From Candidatus Faecalibacterium faecipullorum (GTDB lineage: Bacteria; Bacillota; Clostridia; Oscillospirales; Ruminococcaceae), in NCBI GenBank assembly GCA_019118985.1, contig DWXX01000189.1, forward strand, positions 1 through 19,240: DNA of 19,240 nucleotides, written 5' to 3'. Under the pieces are notes generated by a model. It had not been told where the DNA came from. It searched no databases and was given only the letters and a program-made list of their open reading frames with translations. Both the position numbers and the translations under genes were made by a program. Of this stretch, positions 1 through 7,983 are shown piece by piece (within the stretch, counting starts at the first letter, position 1; every line of letters begins with the position of its first letter).

Positions 1-234
1 TCCCGCGCGTAGAAGTGGTGGGCGCCGGTACGCCGCTGGTTGGTGGCCAGCTCGATCTGGACGCAGCCGGCTGCGCGGGCGTCGGCGCAGGCCCGGGCGA
101 ACATCTCCTTGCCGATGCCGCGGCTGCGGCAGGCCGGGTCGACCGCGAACTCCATGATCTCGGCGATGCGGGCGGCGTGGTGCAGCTGCTGCTCCATCCG
201 CATGTTGAGGACGGACGGCAGTACGGATGGTCAT
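1..234 (-). CDS. GNAT-family N-acetyltransferase, N-terminally truncated and cut by the window edge
   Basis: The reading frame opens at ATG 234-232 and runs off the left edge, so only 78 residues are visible. Residues 33-42 read VDPACRSRGIG, the acetyl-CoA pyrophosphate-binding motif A (RxxGxG/A) of GNAT enzymes. It is followed by a helix and GCVQIELATNQRR, then HHFYAR, the usual lead-in to the C-terminal FYxxxGF. An AAGGA ribosome binding site lies 10 bases before the ATG; an in-frame ATG at 255-253 is possible but has no such site. GNAT proteins normally carry about 60 residues before the TAVLN-like strand that here begins at residue 5. That part is absent, and the SDR stop codon is only 37 bases upstream. 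It is therefore either a 5'-truncated remnant or an unusually short enzyme. It is probably cotranscribed with the SDR. The substrate cannot be told. Confidence 0.6.
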   Translation of the reverse strand, partial: MTIRTAVRPQHADGAAAAPRRPHRRDHGVRGRPGLPQPRHRQGDVRPGLRRRPRSRLRPDRAGHQPAAYRRPPLLRAG

Positions 235-271
235 GGCAGGGTGTTCCTTTTTCATTTTGTGATCGTATATG

Positions 272-1039
272 TTACAGCCGCCGCAGCCCCTCCCACAGGG
301 CCATCAGGGCAGCGTCGGACAGGCACTTGGAGGCATAGCGGTGGACGGTGCAGACCGCCCCCGGGGTGGAGACGGCCCGCCCCCGCCGGCTGTCCAGCAG
401 GGCGCGGGCGGCCACCCGCCCGGCCCGGGTCGCCAGCGGGAAATGCCGCACCGCGCCGCCGTCCCCCTGCTTTGCCGCGGGGATGAACTCGGTATCCTTG
501 ATCCAGTAGGGGCAGACGGCGGTGACGGTGATGCCGCGCCCCCGCAGCTCCTGCCCGAGGGCCCGGCTGTACCGGTAGAGGAAAGCCTTGGTGGCGGCAT
601 AGACGTTGAGATAGGGGAAGGGCTGGAAGGCCGCCGTCGAACATATCTCGAGGATGCGGCCGCCACGGCCCATCCAGGGCAGGCAGACCTGGGTCACCTC
701 GACGGCGGCGGTGCAGTTCAGCGCGATCATGGCGGCGGACTGCTGCCGGGGGACGGCGCGGGCGTCCCCCATCCGGCCGAAGCCGGCGGCGCAGACCAGC
801 ACCCGCACCTCGGGGGCGGCGGCTTTGAGCTGCGCTTCCAGCGCGTCGGCCGCGCCGGGCGCAGTCAGGTCGAGGGGCAGCACCCGCAGCGGCAGGGGGC
901 AGCGGGGGCGCAGGGCCTCCAGCCGCTCCTGCCGGCGGGCGATGACCCACAGTTCATCCAGTTGTTCGGTGCGGGCCAGCTGCAGGGCGAACGCCCGCCC
1001 CAGCCCGCTGGACGCGCCGGTCACCACCGCGATCTTCAT
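272..1039 (-). CDS. Short-chain dehydrogenase/reductase (SDR), NAD(P)-dependent
   Basis: A classical SDR of 255 residues, the usual length for this family. TGASSGLG at residues 7-14 is the Rossmann cofactor-binding motif, CAAGFG at 83-88 takes the place of the usual NNAG, and Asn108, Ser134, Tyr147 and Lys151 (YAATK) form the catalytic tetrad. The start is ATG 1039-1037, with AAGGAGG eight bases upstream; an in-frame TTG at 1045 is less likely. It would reduce a carbonyl or oxidise an alcohol in the cytoplasm, but the substrate cannot be read from the sequence. It has its own promoter, divergent from a LysR-type regulator, which suggests that regulator controls it. The GNAT frame follows in the same direction. 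Confidence 0.9.
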   Translation of the reverse strand: MKIAVVTGASSGLGRAFALQLARTEQLDELWVIARRQERLEALRPRCPLPLRVLPLDLTAPGAADALEAQLKAAAPEVRVLVCAAGFGRMGDARAVPRQQSAAMIALNCTAAVEVTQVCLPWMGRGGRILEICSTAAFQPFPYLNVYAATKAFLYRYSRALGQELRGRGITVTAVCPYWIKDTEFIPAAKQGDGGAVRHFPLATRAGRVAARALLDSRRGRAVSTPGAVCTVHRYASKCLSDAALMALWEGLRRL

Positions 1040-1071
1040 GGGCAAAGCCTCCTTGTGTGGGGTTCGCCCCT

Positions 1072-1100
1072 ATGATACCCCCCGCCCTGTGCCTTGTCAA
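1072..1100 (-). promoter_or_regulatory. Sigma-A type promoter of the SDR gene
   Basis: On the minus strand, TTGACA (1100-1095) and TATCAT (1077-1072) are separated by exactly 17 bases. Transcription should begin near 1065, giving a leader of about 26 bases before the SDR ATG at 1039. Confidence 0.8.
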
Positions 1101-1116
1101 GGGGGCGGCGGGGGTC

Positions 1117-1146
1117 TTGACGGCAAGCGGCGGGGCGGGCTATACT
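1117..1146 (+). promoter_or_regulatory. Sigma-A type promoter of the lysR gene
   Basis: TTGACG (1117-1122) and TATACT (1141-1146) are separated by 18 bases, placing the transcription start near 1153. The -35 box lies 16 bases from the divergent SDR -35 box. Two short dyads, CTTGTCAAG (1093-1101) and CTTGACGGCAAG (1116-1127), overlap the two -35 boxes and are candidate regulator contacts. Confidence 0.75.
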
Positions 1147-1185
1147 GTATCCATCATGCGCCATGGGCGTACATCACAGATATGC

Positions 1186-1194
1186 GGAGGAGGG
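1186..1194 (+). promoter_or_regulatory. Ribosome binding site that fixes a TTG start for lysR
   Basis: GGAGGAGGG lies nine bases before TTG 1204-1206. The upstream in-frame ATG at 1156 would fall within a few bases of the predicted transcription start and has no binding site, so the TTG is preferred. Confidence 0.7.
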
Positions 1195-1203
1195 CGGCGC
1201 TTT

Positions 1204-2115
1204 TTGTACAGCGATAGGATCAGGACATTCATCCAGGTGGCGGAGATGGGCAGCTTCTCCCGGGTGGCGGCGGAGCGGTCGATGAGCCCCGCCTCCATCA
1301 TGAAGCAGATGAACGTCCTGGAACAGCGCACCGGCGTCACGCTGCTGCGGCGCACCACCCACGGCATCGAGCTGACCGAAGCCGGGCAGTACCTCTACAG
1401 CAGGGCCAAAGAGCTGATCGCCGAGGCTGACGCCGCCGTCGGTCTGGCCCGGCAGATCGACGGGCGGAACACCCGCACCATCCGGATCGGCTCCTCGCTG
1501 CTGCGCCCCGGCATCGTCCTGACCGAGCTGTGGGACCAGCTGTGCCCCGACGGCGGCGGCTACCGCTTCCGTCTGGTGCCCTGGGACGACGACCGGGACC
1601 GCGTCCTCTCGGTCATCGCGTCGCTGGGGCGGCAGACGGACTTTCTGGTGGGGGCGTTTTTGTCCCGGCAGATGCTGCGGCTGGCCCGCTTCTGCCCGCT
1701 GGGGACCTATAACCTCTGCGTGGCCGTCCCCCGCAGCCACCGGCTGGCCGGGCGGGACAAGCTGACGCTGGAGGACCTGCACGGCGAGCGGCTGTACATG
1801 GTCAAGGGCGGGGACATCCCGCAGCTGTGCCGCCTGCGCGACACCCTGCGGCGCAAGCACCCCGACATCCGCCTGACCGACGCCGGCTTTTTCTACGACC
1901 GGTCGGTCTTTCGCGCCCGGGAGGGCTCGGGCGGGGCGCTGCTGACCCTCGACGCCTGGGCGGACGTCAGCCCGGGGCTGGTCACGCTGCCGGTGGACTG
2001 GGACTTCACCGTCCCCTACGGCGTGCTGTACGCCCCCCAGACCGCCGGCCCCGCCGCCGACTTCCTGCAGGCGCTGCAGGAAAAACTGGGGGAAAGGGGC
2101 GGGGAAGGCGTCTGA
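1204..2115 (+). CDS. LysR-type transcriptional regulator
   Basis: A 303-residue protein when read from TTG 1204, the standard LysR length. Residues about 3-62 form the winged helix-turn-helix, with the typical run FIQVAEMGSFSRVAA, a recognition helix around SPASIMKQMNVLE, and RRTTHGIELTEAG. The rest (about 90-295) is the periplasmic-binding-protein-like effector domain, whose ligand cannot be told. The gene is divergent from the SDR, the usual arrangement for a LysR protein controlling itself and its neighbour. A nine-base ribosome binding site precedes the TTG at ideal distance. The gene ends just before a bidirectional terminator shared with the converging hyp operon. Confidence 0.9.
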   Translation: MYSDRIRTFIQVAEMGSFSRVAAERSMSPASIMKQMNVLEQRTGVTLLRRTTHGIELTEAGQYLYSRAKELIAEADAAVGLARQIDGRNTRTIRIGSSLLRPGIVLTELWDQLCPDGGGYRFRLVPWDDDRDRVLSVIASLGRQTDFLVGAFLSRQMLRLARFCPLGTYNLCVAVPRSHRLAGRDKLTLEDLHGERLYMVKGGDIPQLCRLRDTLRRKHPDIRLTDAGFFYDRSVFRAREGSGGALLTLDAWADVSPGLVTLPVDWDFTVPYGVLYAPQTAGPAADFLQALQEKLGERGGEGV

Positions 2116-2136
2116 TCTGCCCGTTTGTCACCCTGG

Positions 2137-2177
2137 AAAAGCCGCCCCCTCTGCCATCCGGCAGAGGGGGCGGCTTT
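2137..2177. terminator. Bidirectional intrinsic terminator between lysR and hypE
   Basis: A perfect 15-bp stem, 2141-2155 paired with 2160-2174, closes an ATCC loop. It is flanked by AAAA on the left and TTT on the right, and a further T tract lies at 2181-2185. It sits between two convergent genes and can serve both. Confidence 0.85.
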
Positions 2178-2193
2178 GGCTTTTTGGCGGCTG

Positions 2194-3195
2194 TCAGCAG
2201 ATGCGGGGCAGCTGGGCGCCGGTCAGCTTGCCGAGGATGCGGCTGCCGCCGAAGCTGTTGCGCAGCACCACCTGCCCCGGGCGGGCGGCGGTCAGGCGGC
2301 CGATGCGGGCCGCGCCCTCCCCGCCGGGGGTGGCGCGCAGCGCCGCCAGGACGGCGTCCGCCGTCTCGGGGGCGCAGACGGCCAGCATCCGGCCCTCGCA
2401 GGCGGCGTAGAGGGGGTCGAGGCCCAGCAGGCCGCAGGCCGCCGCCACCGGCCCGTCCACCGGGATGGCGTCCTCCTCCAGCTCGATGCCGAGGGGGCCG
2501 CCCTCCACAAATTCGTTCAGGGTGGTGGCGACGCCGCCCCGGGTGGGGTCGCGCAGCATCCGCACGCCCCCCGCCGCCAGGGCCGCGGCGGCGATGTCGT
2601 GCAGCGGGCGGCAGTCCGAGACAAGCGCCCCCTCGCAGGGCAGGTCCCCGCGGGCCATCAGGACGGCCGCCCCGTGGCAGCCGACGCTGCCGCTGACAAG
2701 GACGGCGTCCCCATCCCGCAGCGCCCCCCGCCCGAGACCGGGCGCGCGCAGCACCCCCACCCCGGCGGTGTTGATGTAGATGCCGTCGCCCCGGCCCCGC
2801 TCCACCACCTTGGTGTCGCCGGTGACGATCTGCACCCCGGCGGCCCGGGCGGTCTGCGCCGCAGAGGCCACGACGGCGCGCAGGTCGTCGAGGGCAAAGC
2901 CCTCCTCCAGGATCAGCGAAAAGCTCAGATAGAGCGGCGCGCCGCCGGCCATGCACAGGTCGTTGACGGTGCCGCAGACCGCCAGCTTGCCGATGTCCCC
3001 GCCGGGGAAGTGCCAGGGCGATACGACAAAGCTGTCGGTGGAAAAGACCGGCGGCCCGGGCAGGGCCGGCAGCACCGCGCCGTCCCCCAGCTGGCTGAGG
3101 GCGGTGTTGGCAAAGGCCGGCACCAGGATCTGATCGATCAGCTGCGCGGTCTTGAGGCCGCCGCTGCCATAGTCCAGTGTGATGATGTCCTGCAT
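2194..3195 (-). CDS. hypE: Hydrogenase maturation carbamoyl dehydratase HypE
   Basis: A 333-residue PurM-like protein of normal HypE length. HypE receives a carbamoyl group from HypF on its C-terminal cysteine and dehydrates it with ATP to a thiocyanate, the source of the cyanide ligands of the [NiFe] site. Seen in the sequence: DYGSGG near residue 8, STDSFVVSP near 52, GTVNDLCMAGG near 75, GDTKVVERG near 126, DPTRGG near 220, and the diagnostic C-terminal PRIC whose cysteine is the carbamoylation site. The start is ATG 3195-3193 with a weak GAGGT site upstream, 16 bases after the hypD stop. It is the last gene of the hyp operon and faces the terminator at 2137-2177. Confidence 0.97.
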   Translation of the reverse strand: MQDIITLDYGSGGLKTAQLIDQILVPAFANTALSQLGDGAVLPALPGPPVFSTDSFVVSPWHFPGGDIGKLAVCGTVNDLCMAGGAPLYLSFSLILEEGFALDDLRAVVASAAQTARAAGVQIVTGDTKVVERGRGDGIYINTAGVGVLRAPGLGRGALRDGDAVLVSGSVGCHGAAVLMARGDLPCEGALVSDCRPLHDIAAAALAAGGVRMLRDPTRGGVATTLNEFVEGGPLGIELEEDAIPVDGPVAAACGLLGLDPLYAACEGRMLAVCAPETADAVLAALRATPGGEGAARIGRLTAARPGQVVLRNSFGGSRILGKLTGAQLPRIC

Positions 3196-3211
3196 GGTGT
3201 ACCTCGCTTTG

Positions 3212-4315
3212 TTACAGATCGCCGTATTTCCACGCCGCCGCGCAGGCCCCCTCGGAGGAGACCATGCAGGGCCCCACCGGGTCGGCGGGGGTGCAGGCGG
3301 CGCCGAACAGGGGGCAGTCCCGCGGGGCGCACGCCCCCCGCAGCACCGCTCCGCACCGGCAGCCGGGGGGCTCGGCGCCCGCCCCGGGGCGGAGGGCGAA
3401 TTTCCGGGCCGCGTCCCAGGGGGCGTATGCTTCCCGGATGGCAAGGCCGCTGGCCGGTATCTCGCCCAGGCCCCGCCAGACGCTGGCCGCCGGCCGGAAC
3501 ACCTGTGCGGCGGCGGCGCGGGCGGCGGGGTTGCCGCCGGGGCGGACCAGCCTGGTGTACTCGTTCTCAAGGGCGGGGCGGCCCGCGGCGTGCATTTGGG
3601 CCAGACGCCAGATGGAATAGAGGATGTCCCCGGCCTCGAAACCGCTGACCACCGCGGGCAGGCCGTACTCTTTGGGCAGGAAGGCGAAGGCCTCCGCCCC
3701 GGTGACGGCCGCGACATGGCCGGGGGCCAGCAGCCCGTCCACGCGAAAGCCGTCGGAGGCGGCGAGGGCGCGCAGGGCGGGCTCGGTCAGTTTGAGCAGG
3801 CTGAGGACCGAGAAATTCCTGACCCCCGCCTCGGCGGCGGCCAGGACGGCGGCGGCGGTGCCGGGGGCGGTGGTCTCAAACCCCACCCCCAGAAAGACCA
3901 CCTCGGACGCGGGGTCGGCGCGGGCGGCCTCCAGCGCGTCGATGGGGGAGTAGACGGTCAGCACCCGGGCGCCGAGGGCGCGGCGGCGCAGCAGGGTGTT
4001 CCCCCGCGCGCTGCCCGGCACCCGCAGCAGATCGCCGTAGCTGGCGATGGTCACCCCCGGCTGCCCGGCAAGGCGCAGCACCGCGTCGATGGCCCCGGCC
4101 GGGGTGACGCAGACCGGGCACCCCGGCCCGGACAGCAGCTGAACCCCGGGGGCCAGCAGCCCCCGCAGCCCCGCTTTGGCGATGGCCATGGTGTGGGTGC
4201 CGCAGACCTCCATGATGCGCAGCGGGCGGGCTTTGTCTGTCAGCCGGGCGATCTGCCTGACCAGGGCGGCGGCGTTTTGGGGCCGGGCGAAGGCCGCCTC
4301 ACTCAGATGCTGCAT
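3212..4315 (-). CDS. hypD: Hydrogenase maturation factor HypD, iron-sulphur protein
   Basis: A 367-residue protein of family length. HypD, with HypC, is the scaffold on which Fe(CN)2CO is assembled. The three conserved motifs are present: CGTHT at residues 38-42, GPGCPVC at 63-69 and GFETT at 145-149, followed by APGHVAAVTG. The C-terminal part has the cysteine cluster CRCGAVLRGACAPRDC plus a later cysteine, matching the [4Fe-4S] ligands. AGGAGG lies six bases before ATG 4315. The start overlaps the end of hypC by 17 bases, which suggests translational coupling of two proteins that act as a complex. Confidence 0.97.
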   Translation of the reverse strand: MQHLSEAAFARPQNAAALVRQIARLTDKARPLRIMEVCGTHTMAIAKAGLRGLLAPGVQLLSGPGCPVCVTPAGAIDAVLRLAGQPGVTIASYGDLLRVPGSARGNTLLRRRALGARVLTVYSPIDALEAARADPASEVVFLGVGFETTAPGTAAAVLAAAEAGVRNFSVLSLLKLTEPALRALAASDGFRVDGLLAPGHVAAVTGAEAFAFLPKEYGLPAVVSGFEAGDILYSIWRLAQMHAAGRPALENEYTRLVRPGGNPAARAAAAQVFRPAASVWRGLGEIPASGLAIREAYAPWDAARKFALRPGAGAEPPGCRCGAVLRGACAPRDCPLFGAACTPADPVGPCMVSSEGACAAAWKYGDL

Positions 4316-4523
4316 CGACGGCCTCCTGGATGCAGGCCAGGTTCTCCCGGGCCTGGGCTTCGCTCAGCCGCTGGATGGCAAAGCCGGCGTGGACCATCAC
4401 ATAGTCGCCGGGGCGGACGTCGGGGATGAAGTCCACCCGCAGCTTCTGGGTCAAGCCGGCGGCTTCGCCCACGGCCTGTTTGCCCTCCACCGATACGATC
4501 TTCAGCGGTACTGCAAGACACAT
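4299..4523 (-). CDS. hypC: Hydrogenase assembly chaperone HypC
   Basis: A 74-residue HypC/HupF/HybG protein. The N-terminal MCLAVP carries the essential Cys2 that holds the Fe(CN)2CO unit together with HypD and then docks to the large-subunit precursor. PGDYVMVHAGFAIQ near residues 38-51 is the second family signature. AAAGGAG precedes ATG 4523 at a good distance. Only one HypC-type chaperone is present, consistent with a single hydrogenase client (EchE). The 3' end overlaps hypD. Confidence 0.97.
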   Translation of the reverse strand: MCLAVPLKIVSVEGKQAVGEAAGLTQKLRVDFIPDVRPGDYVMVHAGFAIQRLSEAQARENLACIQEAVDAASE

Positions 4524-4547
4524 GGCGTTTTCTCCTTTGCTTGGTTG

Positions 4548-6854
4548 TTACAGCGCGCTGCGGCGGGCCGCGACGGCCAGCTGGCCGAGGGGGACCCCCT
4601 CGTCGCCGGGGGAGACCCGGCGGTGGGAATAGACGGCATAGCCGTCCCCTTCCAGCAGGCGGGTGACCTCGCGCAGCAGGTACTGGTTCAAAAAGACCCC
4701 GCCCGACAGCACCACCGGCAGCCGGCCCGGGTTGAGGGCCCGGCACTGCTCCAGCGCGCAGCGGGCCAGGGCGTCCATGAAGCCCCGGGCGATGGCGGCC
4801 CGGTTCACCCTGGCGGCGGCGTCGGCGCAGAGGGCGCGGACCAGCGGCCGGGTGTCGAGGCGGCGGACGCCCCCGTCGTCGTAGTAGGCGGTGGGGTAGA
4901 CCCGCCCGGGCAGGTCGTCCCGGGCGAGGGCTTCCAGCAGGGCGGGGGCCTGGCCGTCGTAACCGGCGTCTGCCCGCCCGGTCAGCAGGGCGTATACCCC
5001 GTCGAACAGCCGCCCGGCGCTGCTGGCCGGCGGGCAGGCGACGCGGCGCTCCAGCATGGCCAGCAGGGCGGCTTTGCCCGGCAGGGCGGGCAGCAAAGCG
5101 TCCCGGACCGCGGGGTCCACCCCGGCGTCCCAGGCGAGGGCCAGGCCGGTGCGGCCGATCTGCTTGACCGCCGCGTCCCCACCTGGCAGGGGGATGGGCC
5201 GGAGGGAGCCCACCCGCTTGAACCCGCCGCAGTCCCCCAGCAGGCACTCGCACCCCCAGATGGCGCCGTCGGCCCCGAGGCCGGTGCCGTCCCAGATGAT
5301 GCCGAAGGCGGGGCCGGTCAGGCCGTTGTCGGCCATGCAGGAGGCCATGTGGGCCCAGTGGTGCTGCACCTGTACAAGGGGCAGCCCGCGCCCGTCGGCC
5401 ATGGCCCGGGCCTCGCGGGTGGAGAGGTAGTCGGGGTGCAGATCGCAGGCCACCACCCGCGGCGCAGCGCCGAACAGCCGCAGCTGCGCGTCCAGGGCGG
5501 CGCGGTAGTGGTCGAGGGTCTCGGCGTTTTTGAGGTCCCCGATGTGCTGGCTGAGAAAGACATGCCGCCCCCGCCCGGCGGCAAAGCCCGCCTTCTGCTC
5601 GGCCCCGAAGGCCAGCACCCCGTCGGCGGCGCCGTCCGGCAAAAGCAGCGGCTGGGGCGCATAGCCCCGGCTGCGGCGGAAAAAGTAGGCCCGCCCCCGC
5701 CAGACCGAGACGAGGGAATCGTCGCAGCGGTTGACGATGGGCCGGTCGTGCAGCAGGTAGCCGTCCGCCACCCCCTGCAGCCCGCCGAGGGCCTCGGCGT
5801 TGTCGGTCATCACCGGGCAGCCGGGCCGGTTGGCGCTGGTCAGGACCAGGGCGGCCGGGCCGCCGGCGCTGCCGTCGGCCAGCAGGACGTGCAGGGGGGT
5901 GTAGGGCAGCAGGATGCCCAGCCGCCGGTTCTCGCTCAGGGCGGCGAGGGCCGGCTGCAGCGCGGGGGCGTCGGCCCGCTTTTCCAGCAGGACGATGGGC
6001 CGCCGGGGGCTCTCCAGCACAGCGGCCTCCTCCTCTGAGATATGGCACAGCCGCCGGGCGGCGTCCAGGCTGCGGCAGAGGACGGCCAGCGGCTTTTCGC
6101 CCCGGCGCTTGCGGCTGCGCAGCCGGCGGACGGCTTCTTCGTTCAGCGCGTCGCAGGCCAGGTGGATGCCGCCCGTCCCCTTGACCGCCACCGTCAGCCC
6201 GGCGGCCAGGGCCCGCTGGGCCAGGGCAACGGGGTCGCCGGGCACTTCCCGCCCGGCTTCGTCCAGGTAGAAGGCCCGGGGCCCGCAGGCCGGGCAGCAG
6301 TTGGGCTGGGCGTGGTAGCGGCGGCTGCGGATGTCGGCGTACTCGCCGGCGCAGGTGGGGCACATGGCAAAGCCGGCCATCGAGGTGGCGGCCCGGTCAT
6401 AGGGCAGAGCCCGCAGGATGGAAAAGCGGGGCCCGCAGTCGGTGCAGTTGATGAAGGGGTAGCGGTACCGCCGCCCGGCGGGGTCGGCCATCTCCTGCAG
6501 GCAGGCCGGGCAGGGGGCGAGGTCGGGGGCGGCCAGGGTGTCGGCCGCCCCGGGGGCGCTGGGCAGGATGGTGAAGGCCCGCTCCCCCCGGCAGGCGGGC
6601 AGGGGAGAGACGGTCACCCTTTCCACCGCCGCGAGGGGCGGGGGTTCGGCCTGCACCGCCCGGGTGAAGGCGTCGATGGCGTCGGGGGCGCCCTCCAGCT
6701 CCAGCTCGACGCCGGCGGGGGTGTTGCGTGCCCAGCCGCCAAGGCCCAGCCCGGCCGCCAGGCGGTGCAGAAAGGGGCGGAAGCCCACCCCCTGCACCAT
6801 GCCGGCGATCTGGACGCGGACCCGGCGCGCGCCGCCCTCAGGCCAGCGCGGCAC
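4548..6854 (-). CDS. hypF: Carbamoyltransferase HypF
   Basis: A 768-residue protein when read from GTG 6854. HypF makes carbamoyl-adenylate from carbamoyl phosphate and ATP and transfers the group to HypE. Domains in order: acylphosphatase-like (VQGVGFRP at residues 20-27); two zinc-finger units (CPAC 115-118 with CTDC 137-140, then CPTC and CPAC near 165-195); a YrdC/Sua5-like domain (KGTGGIHLACDA, then LTSANRPG); and a Kae1-like carbamoyltransferase domain (HHWAHMASCMADNGL, DGTGLGADGAIWG, LSGGVFLN). No ATG lies before the acylphosphatase motif. GTG 6854 overlaps hypB by 17 bases, and its ribosome binding site is weak, so coupling to hypB translation is likely. The exact start is the only uncertain point. 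Confidence 0.95.
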   Translation of the reverse strand: MPRWPEGGARRVRVQIAGMVQGVGFRPFLHRLAAGLGLGGWARNTPAGVELELEGAPDAIDAFTRAVQAEPPPLAAVERVTVSPLPACRGERAFTILPSAPGAADTLAAPDLAPCPACLQEMADPAGRRYRYPFINCTDCGPRFSILRALPYDRAATSMAGFAMCPTCAGEYADIRSRRYHAQPNCCPACGPRAFYLDEAGREVPGDPVALAQRALAAGLTVAVKGTGGIHLACDALNEEAVRRLRSRKRRGEKPLAVLCRSLDAARRLCHISEEEAAVLESPRRPIVLLEKRADAPALQPALAALSENRRLGILLPYTPLHVLLADGSAGGPAALVLTSANRPGCPVMTDNAEALGGLQGVADGYLLHDRPIVNRCDDSLVSVWRGRAYFFRRSRGYAPQPLLLPDGAADGVLAFGAEQKAGFAAGRGRHVFLSQHIGDLKNAETLDHYRAALDAQLRLFGAAPRVVACDLHPDYLSTREARAMADGRGLPLVQVQHHWAHMASCMADNGLTGPAFGIIWDGTGLGADGAIWGCECLLGDCGGFKRVGSLRPIPLPGGDAAVKQIGRTGLALAWDAGVDPAVRDALLPALPGKAALLAMLERRVACPPASSAGRLFDGVYALLTGRADAGYDGQAPALLEALARDDLPGRVYPTAYYDDGGVRRLDTRPLVRALCADAAARVNRAAIARGFMDALARCALEQCRALNPGRLPVVLSGGVFLNQYLLREVTRLLEGDGYAVYSHRRVSPGDEGVPLGQLAVAARRSAL

Positions 6855-7494
6855 GGATCCGTTCGGCCATGTGGGCGGCCAGGGCGTCCAGCCCCGCGCC
6901 GGTGCGGACCGACAGCTGGAACAGCGGGCCGCCCGGGTTGACCCCGCGGTAGTCGGCCGCCACCCGCGCAAGGTCGAAGTCGAAGTAGGGCAGCATATCG
7001 CACTTGGACAGGGCCAGGCAGTCGGTGTCGGTGAACATCAGGGGGTACTTGGCCACCTTGTCGTCCCCCTCCGGCACGCTCAGCACCGTCAGGCGGAAGT
7101 TCTCGCCGATGTCGAACTCGGCCGGGCAGACCAGGTTGCCGATGTTCTCCACGAACAGCACGTCCAGCCCGTCCAGATCGAACTGGGGCAGGATGTGCTG
7201 GATGCTCATGGCCTCGATGTGGCAGGCGCCGTCGGTGTTCAGCTGGACGGCGGGGATGTTCAGGGCGGCGATCTTCTCGGCGTCGATCTGGCCGGTGATG
7301 TCCCCCTCGATGACGCCGATGGCAAATTCCGCCCGCAGCCGCTCGATCAGCGCGGTGATCAGGCTGGTCTTGCCCGCGCCGGGGCTGCCCATCACGTTGA
7401 TGAGGCACACTTTGTGCTCCTGCAGGGCGCTGCGCACCTCGGCGCTGACGTCGTCGTTCCATTCCATGACCTGATGCAGGACTTTGATCTCCAT
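6838..7494 (-). CDS. hypB: Hydrogenase nickel-incorporation GTPase HypB
   Basis: A 218-residue SIMIBI-class GTPase that, with HypA, inserts nickel into the hydrogenase large subunit. Seen: P-loop GSPGAGKT at 36-43, GDITGQID near 64, metal-site residues Cys91-His92 (GACHIEA) and Cys123 (NIGNLVC), and the guanine-recognition stretch LSKCD near 162. The N-terminal histidine-rich nickel-storage stretch and CxxCGC motif of some HypB proteins are absent, so this is the short form without visible nickel-storage capacity. The start ATG 7494 overlaps the hypA stop by one base (TAATG). GGAGGT lies about nine bases upstream, inside hypA. Confidence 0.97.
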   Translation of the reverse strand: MEIKVLHQVMEWNDDVSAEVRSALQEHKVCLINVMGSPGAGKTSLITALIERLRAEFAIGVIEGDITGQIDAEKIAALNIPAVQLNTDGACHIEAMSIQHILPQFDLDGLDVLFVENIGNLVCPAEFDIGENFRLTVLSVPEGDDKVAKYPLMFTDTDCLALSKCDMLPYFDFDLARVAADYRGVNPGGPLFQLSVRTGAGLDALAAHMAERIRAALA

Positions 7495-7838
7495 TATACG
7501 TCTACCTCCAGACTGTCTACTGTGCATTCCCGGCCGGACAGCCGCTCCAGCTCCACCCCGCCGCAGTTCGGGCAGGCGATGTGCCGGCGGTCGATCTCGC
7601 TCTCCTGCCCGCAGGCACGGCAGCGCACCCGCAGCGGCAGGGCGGCCGCTTCGATCTTCGCCCCCTCGGCGATGGTGCCTTTGGCCAGCACGTCCAGGTA
7701 CATCTGCACGCACTCGGGCACCACCCCCGAAAAGGGCCCGATGGTCAGCCGGATGGCCCGGATGCGCCGGGCGTGCTGCGCCTCGGCGGCGGCAAGGGCG
7801 ATGGTGAGGATGCTCTGGGTGATGGCCAGCTCGTGCAT
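7494..7838 (-). CDS. hypA: Hydrogenase nickel chaperone HypA
   Basis: A 114-residue protein. HypA binds nickel through the N-terminal Met-His-Glu (MHEL, intact here) and has a structural zinc site. The two CxxC pairs of that site are at 73/76 (CRAC) and 89/92 (CPNC). ATG 7838 has AAAGGAG upstream; a longer in-frame reading would displace the essential His2 and is rejected. It is the first gene of the hyp operon and lies downstream of a clear promoter in the intergenic region shared with ech. Confidence 0.97.
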   Translation of the reverse strand: MHELAITQSILTIALAAAEAQHARRIRAIRLTIGPFSGVVPECVQMYLDVLAKGTIAEGAKIEAAALPLRVRCRACGQESEIDRRHIACPNCGGVELERLSGRECTVDSLEVDV

Positions 7839-7894
7839 GGGGCGGCTCCTTTCCTTGGGACAGTTTCGGGGGCAGAGCGCCCCGGGCAGCACCC

Positions 7895-7924
7895 ATTATA
7901 GCACCGCGGGGATGAAAATGCCAG
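7895..7924 (-). promoter_or_regulatory. Promoter of the hypABFCDE operon
   Basis: On the minus strand, a perfect TATAAT (7900-7895) is preceded by TGC, an extended -10 element. The -35 CTGGCA (7924-7919) lies 18 bases upstream. Transcription should start near 7888, giving a leader of about 50 bases. No other promoter is obvious within the tightly spaced hyp genes. Confidence 0.7.
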
Positions 7925-7950
7925 TGCGCGGCGCAGGGCGCGGGGGCTGC

Positions 7951-7968
7951 TTGTGAAATAATAGACAA
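7951..7968. promoter_or_regulatory. Imperfect dyad resembling a Rex redox-sensor operator
   Basis: TTGTGAAATAATAGACAA has half sites TTGTGAA and, on the other strand, TTGTCTA, which agree at five of seven positions. The Rex family binds TTGTGAA-N4-TTCACAA or close variants. The site lies between the two divergent promoters, 15 bases upstream of the ech -35 box. Assignment to Rex is inference from the motif and from the role of Rex in controlling anaerobic redox genes. Confidence 0.35.
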
Positions 7969-7983
7969 ATTTCGCGCCGGCCC

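Noticed and set aside
4176..6038. A plus-strand open frame of about 620 codons across hypC and hypF.
   Set aside because: It lies antisense to strongly conserved hyp genes, is rich in Gly, Ala and Pro, has no family motif and is a typical open shadow frame in GC-rich DNA.
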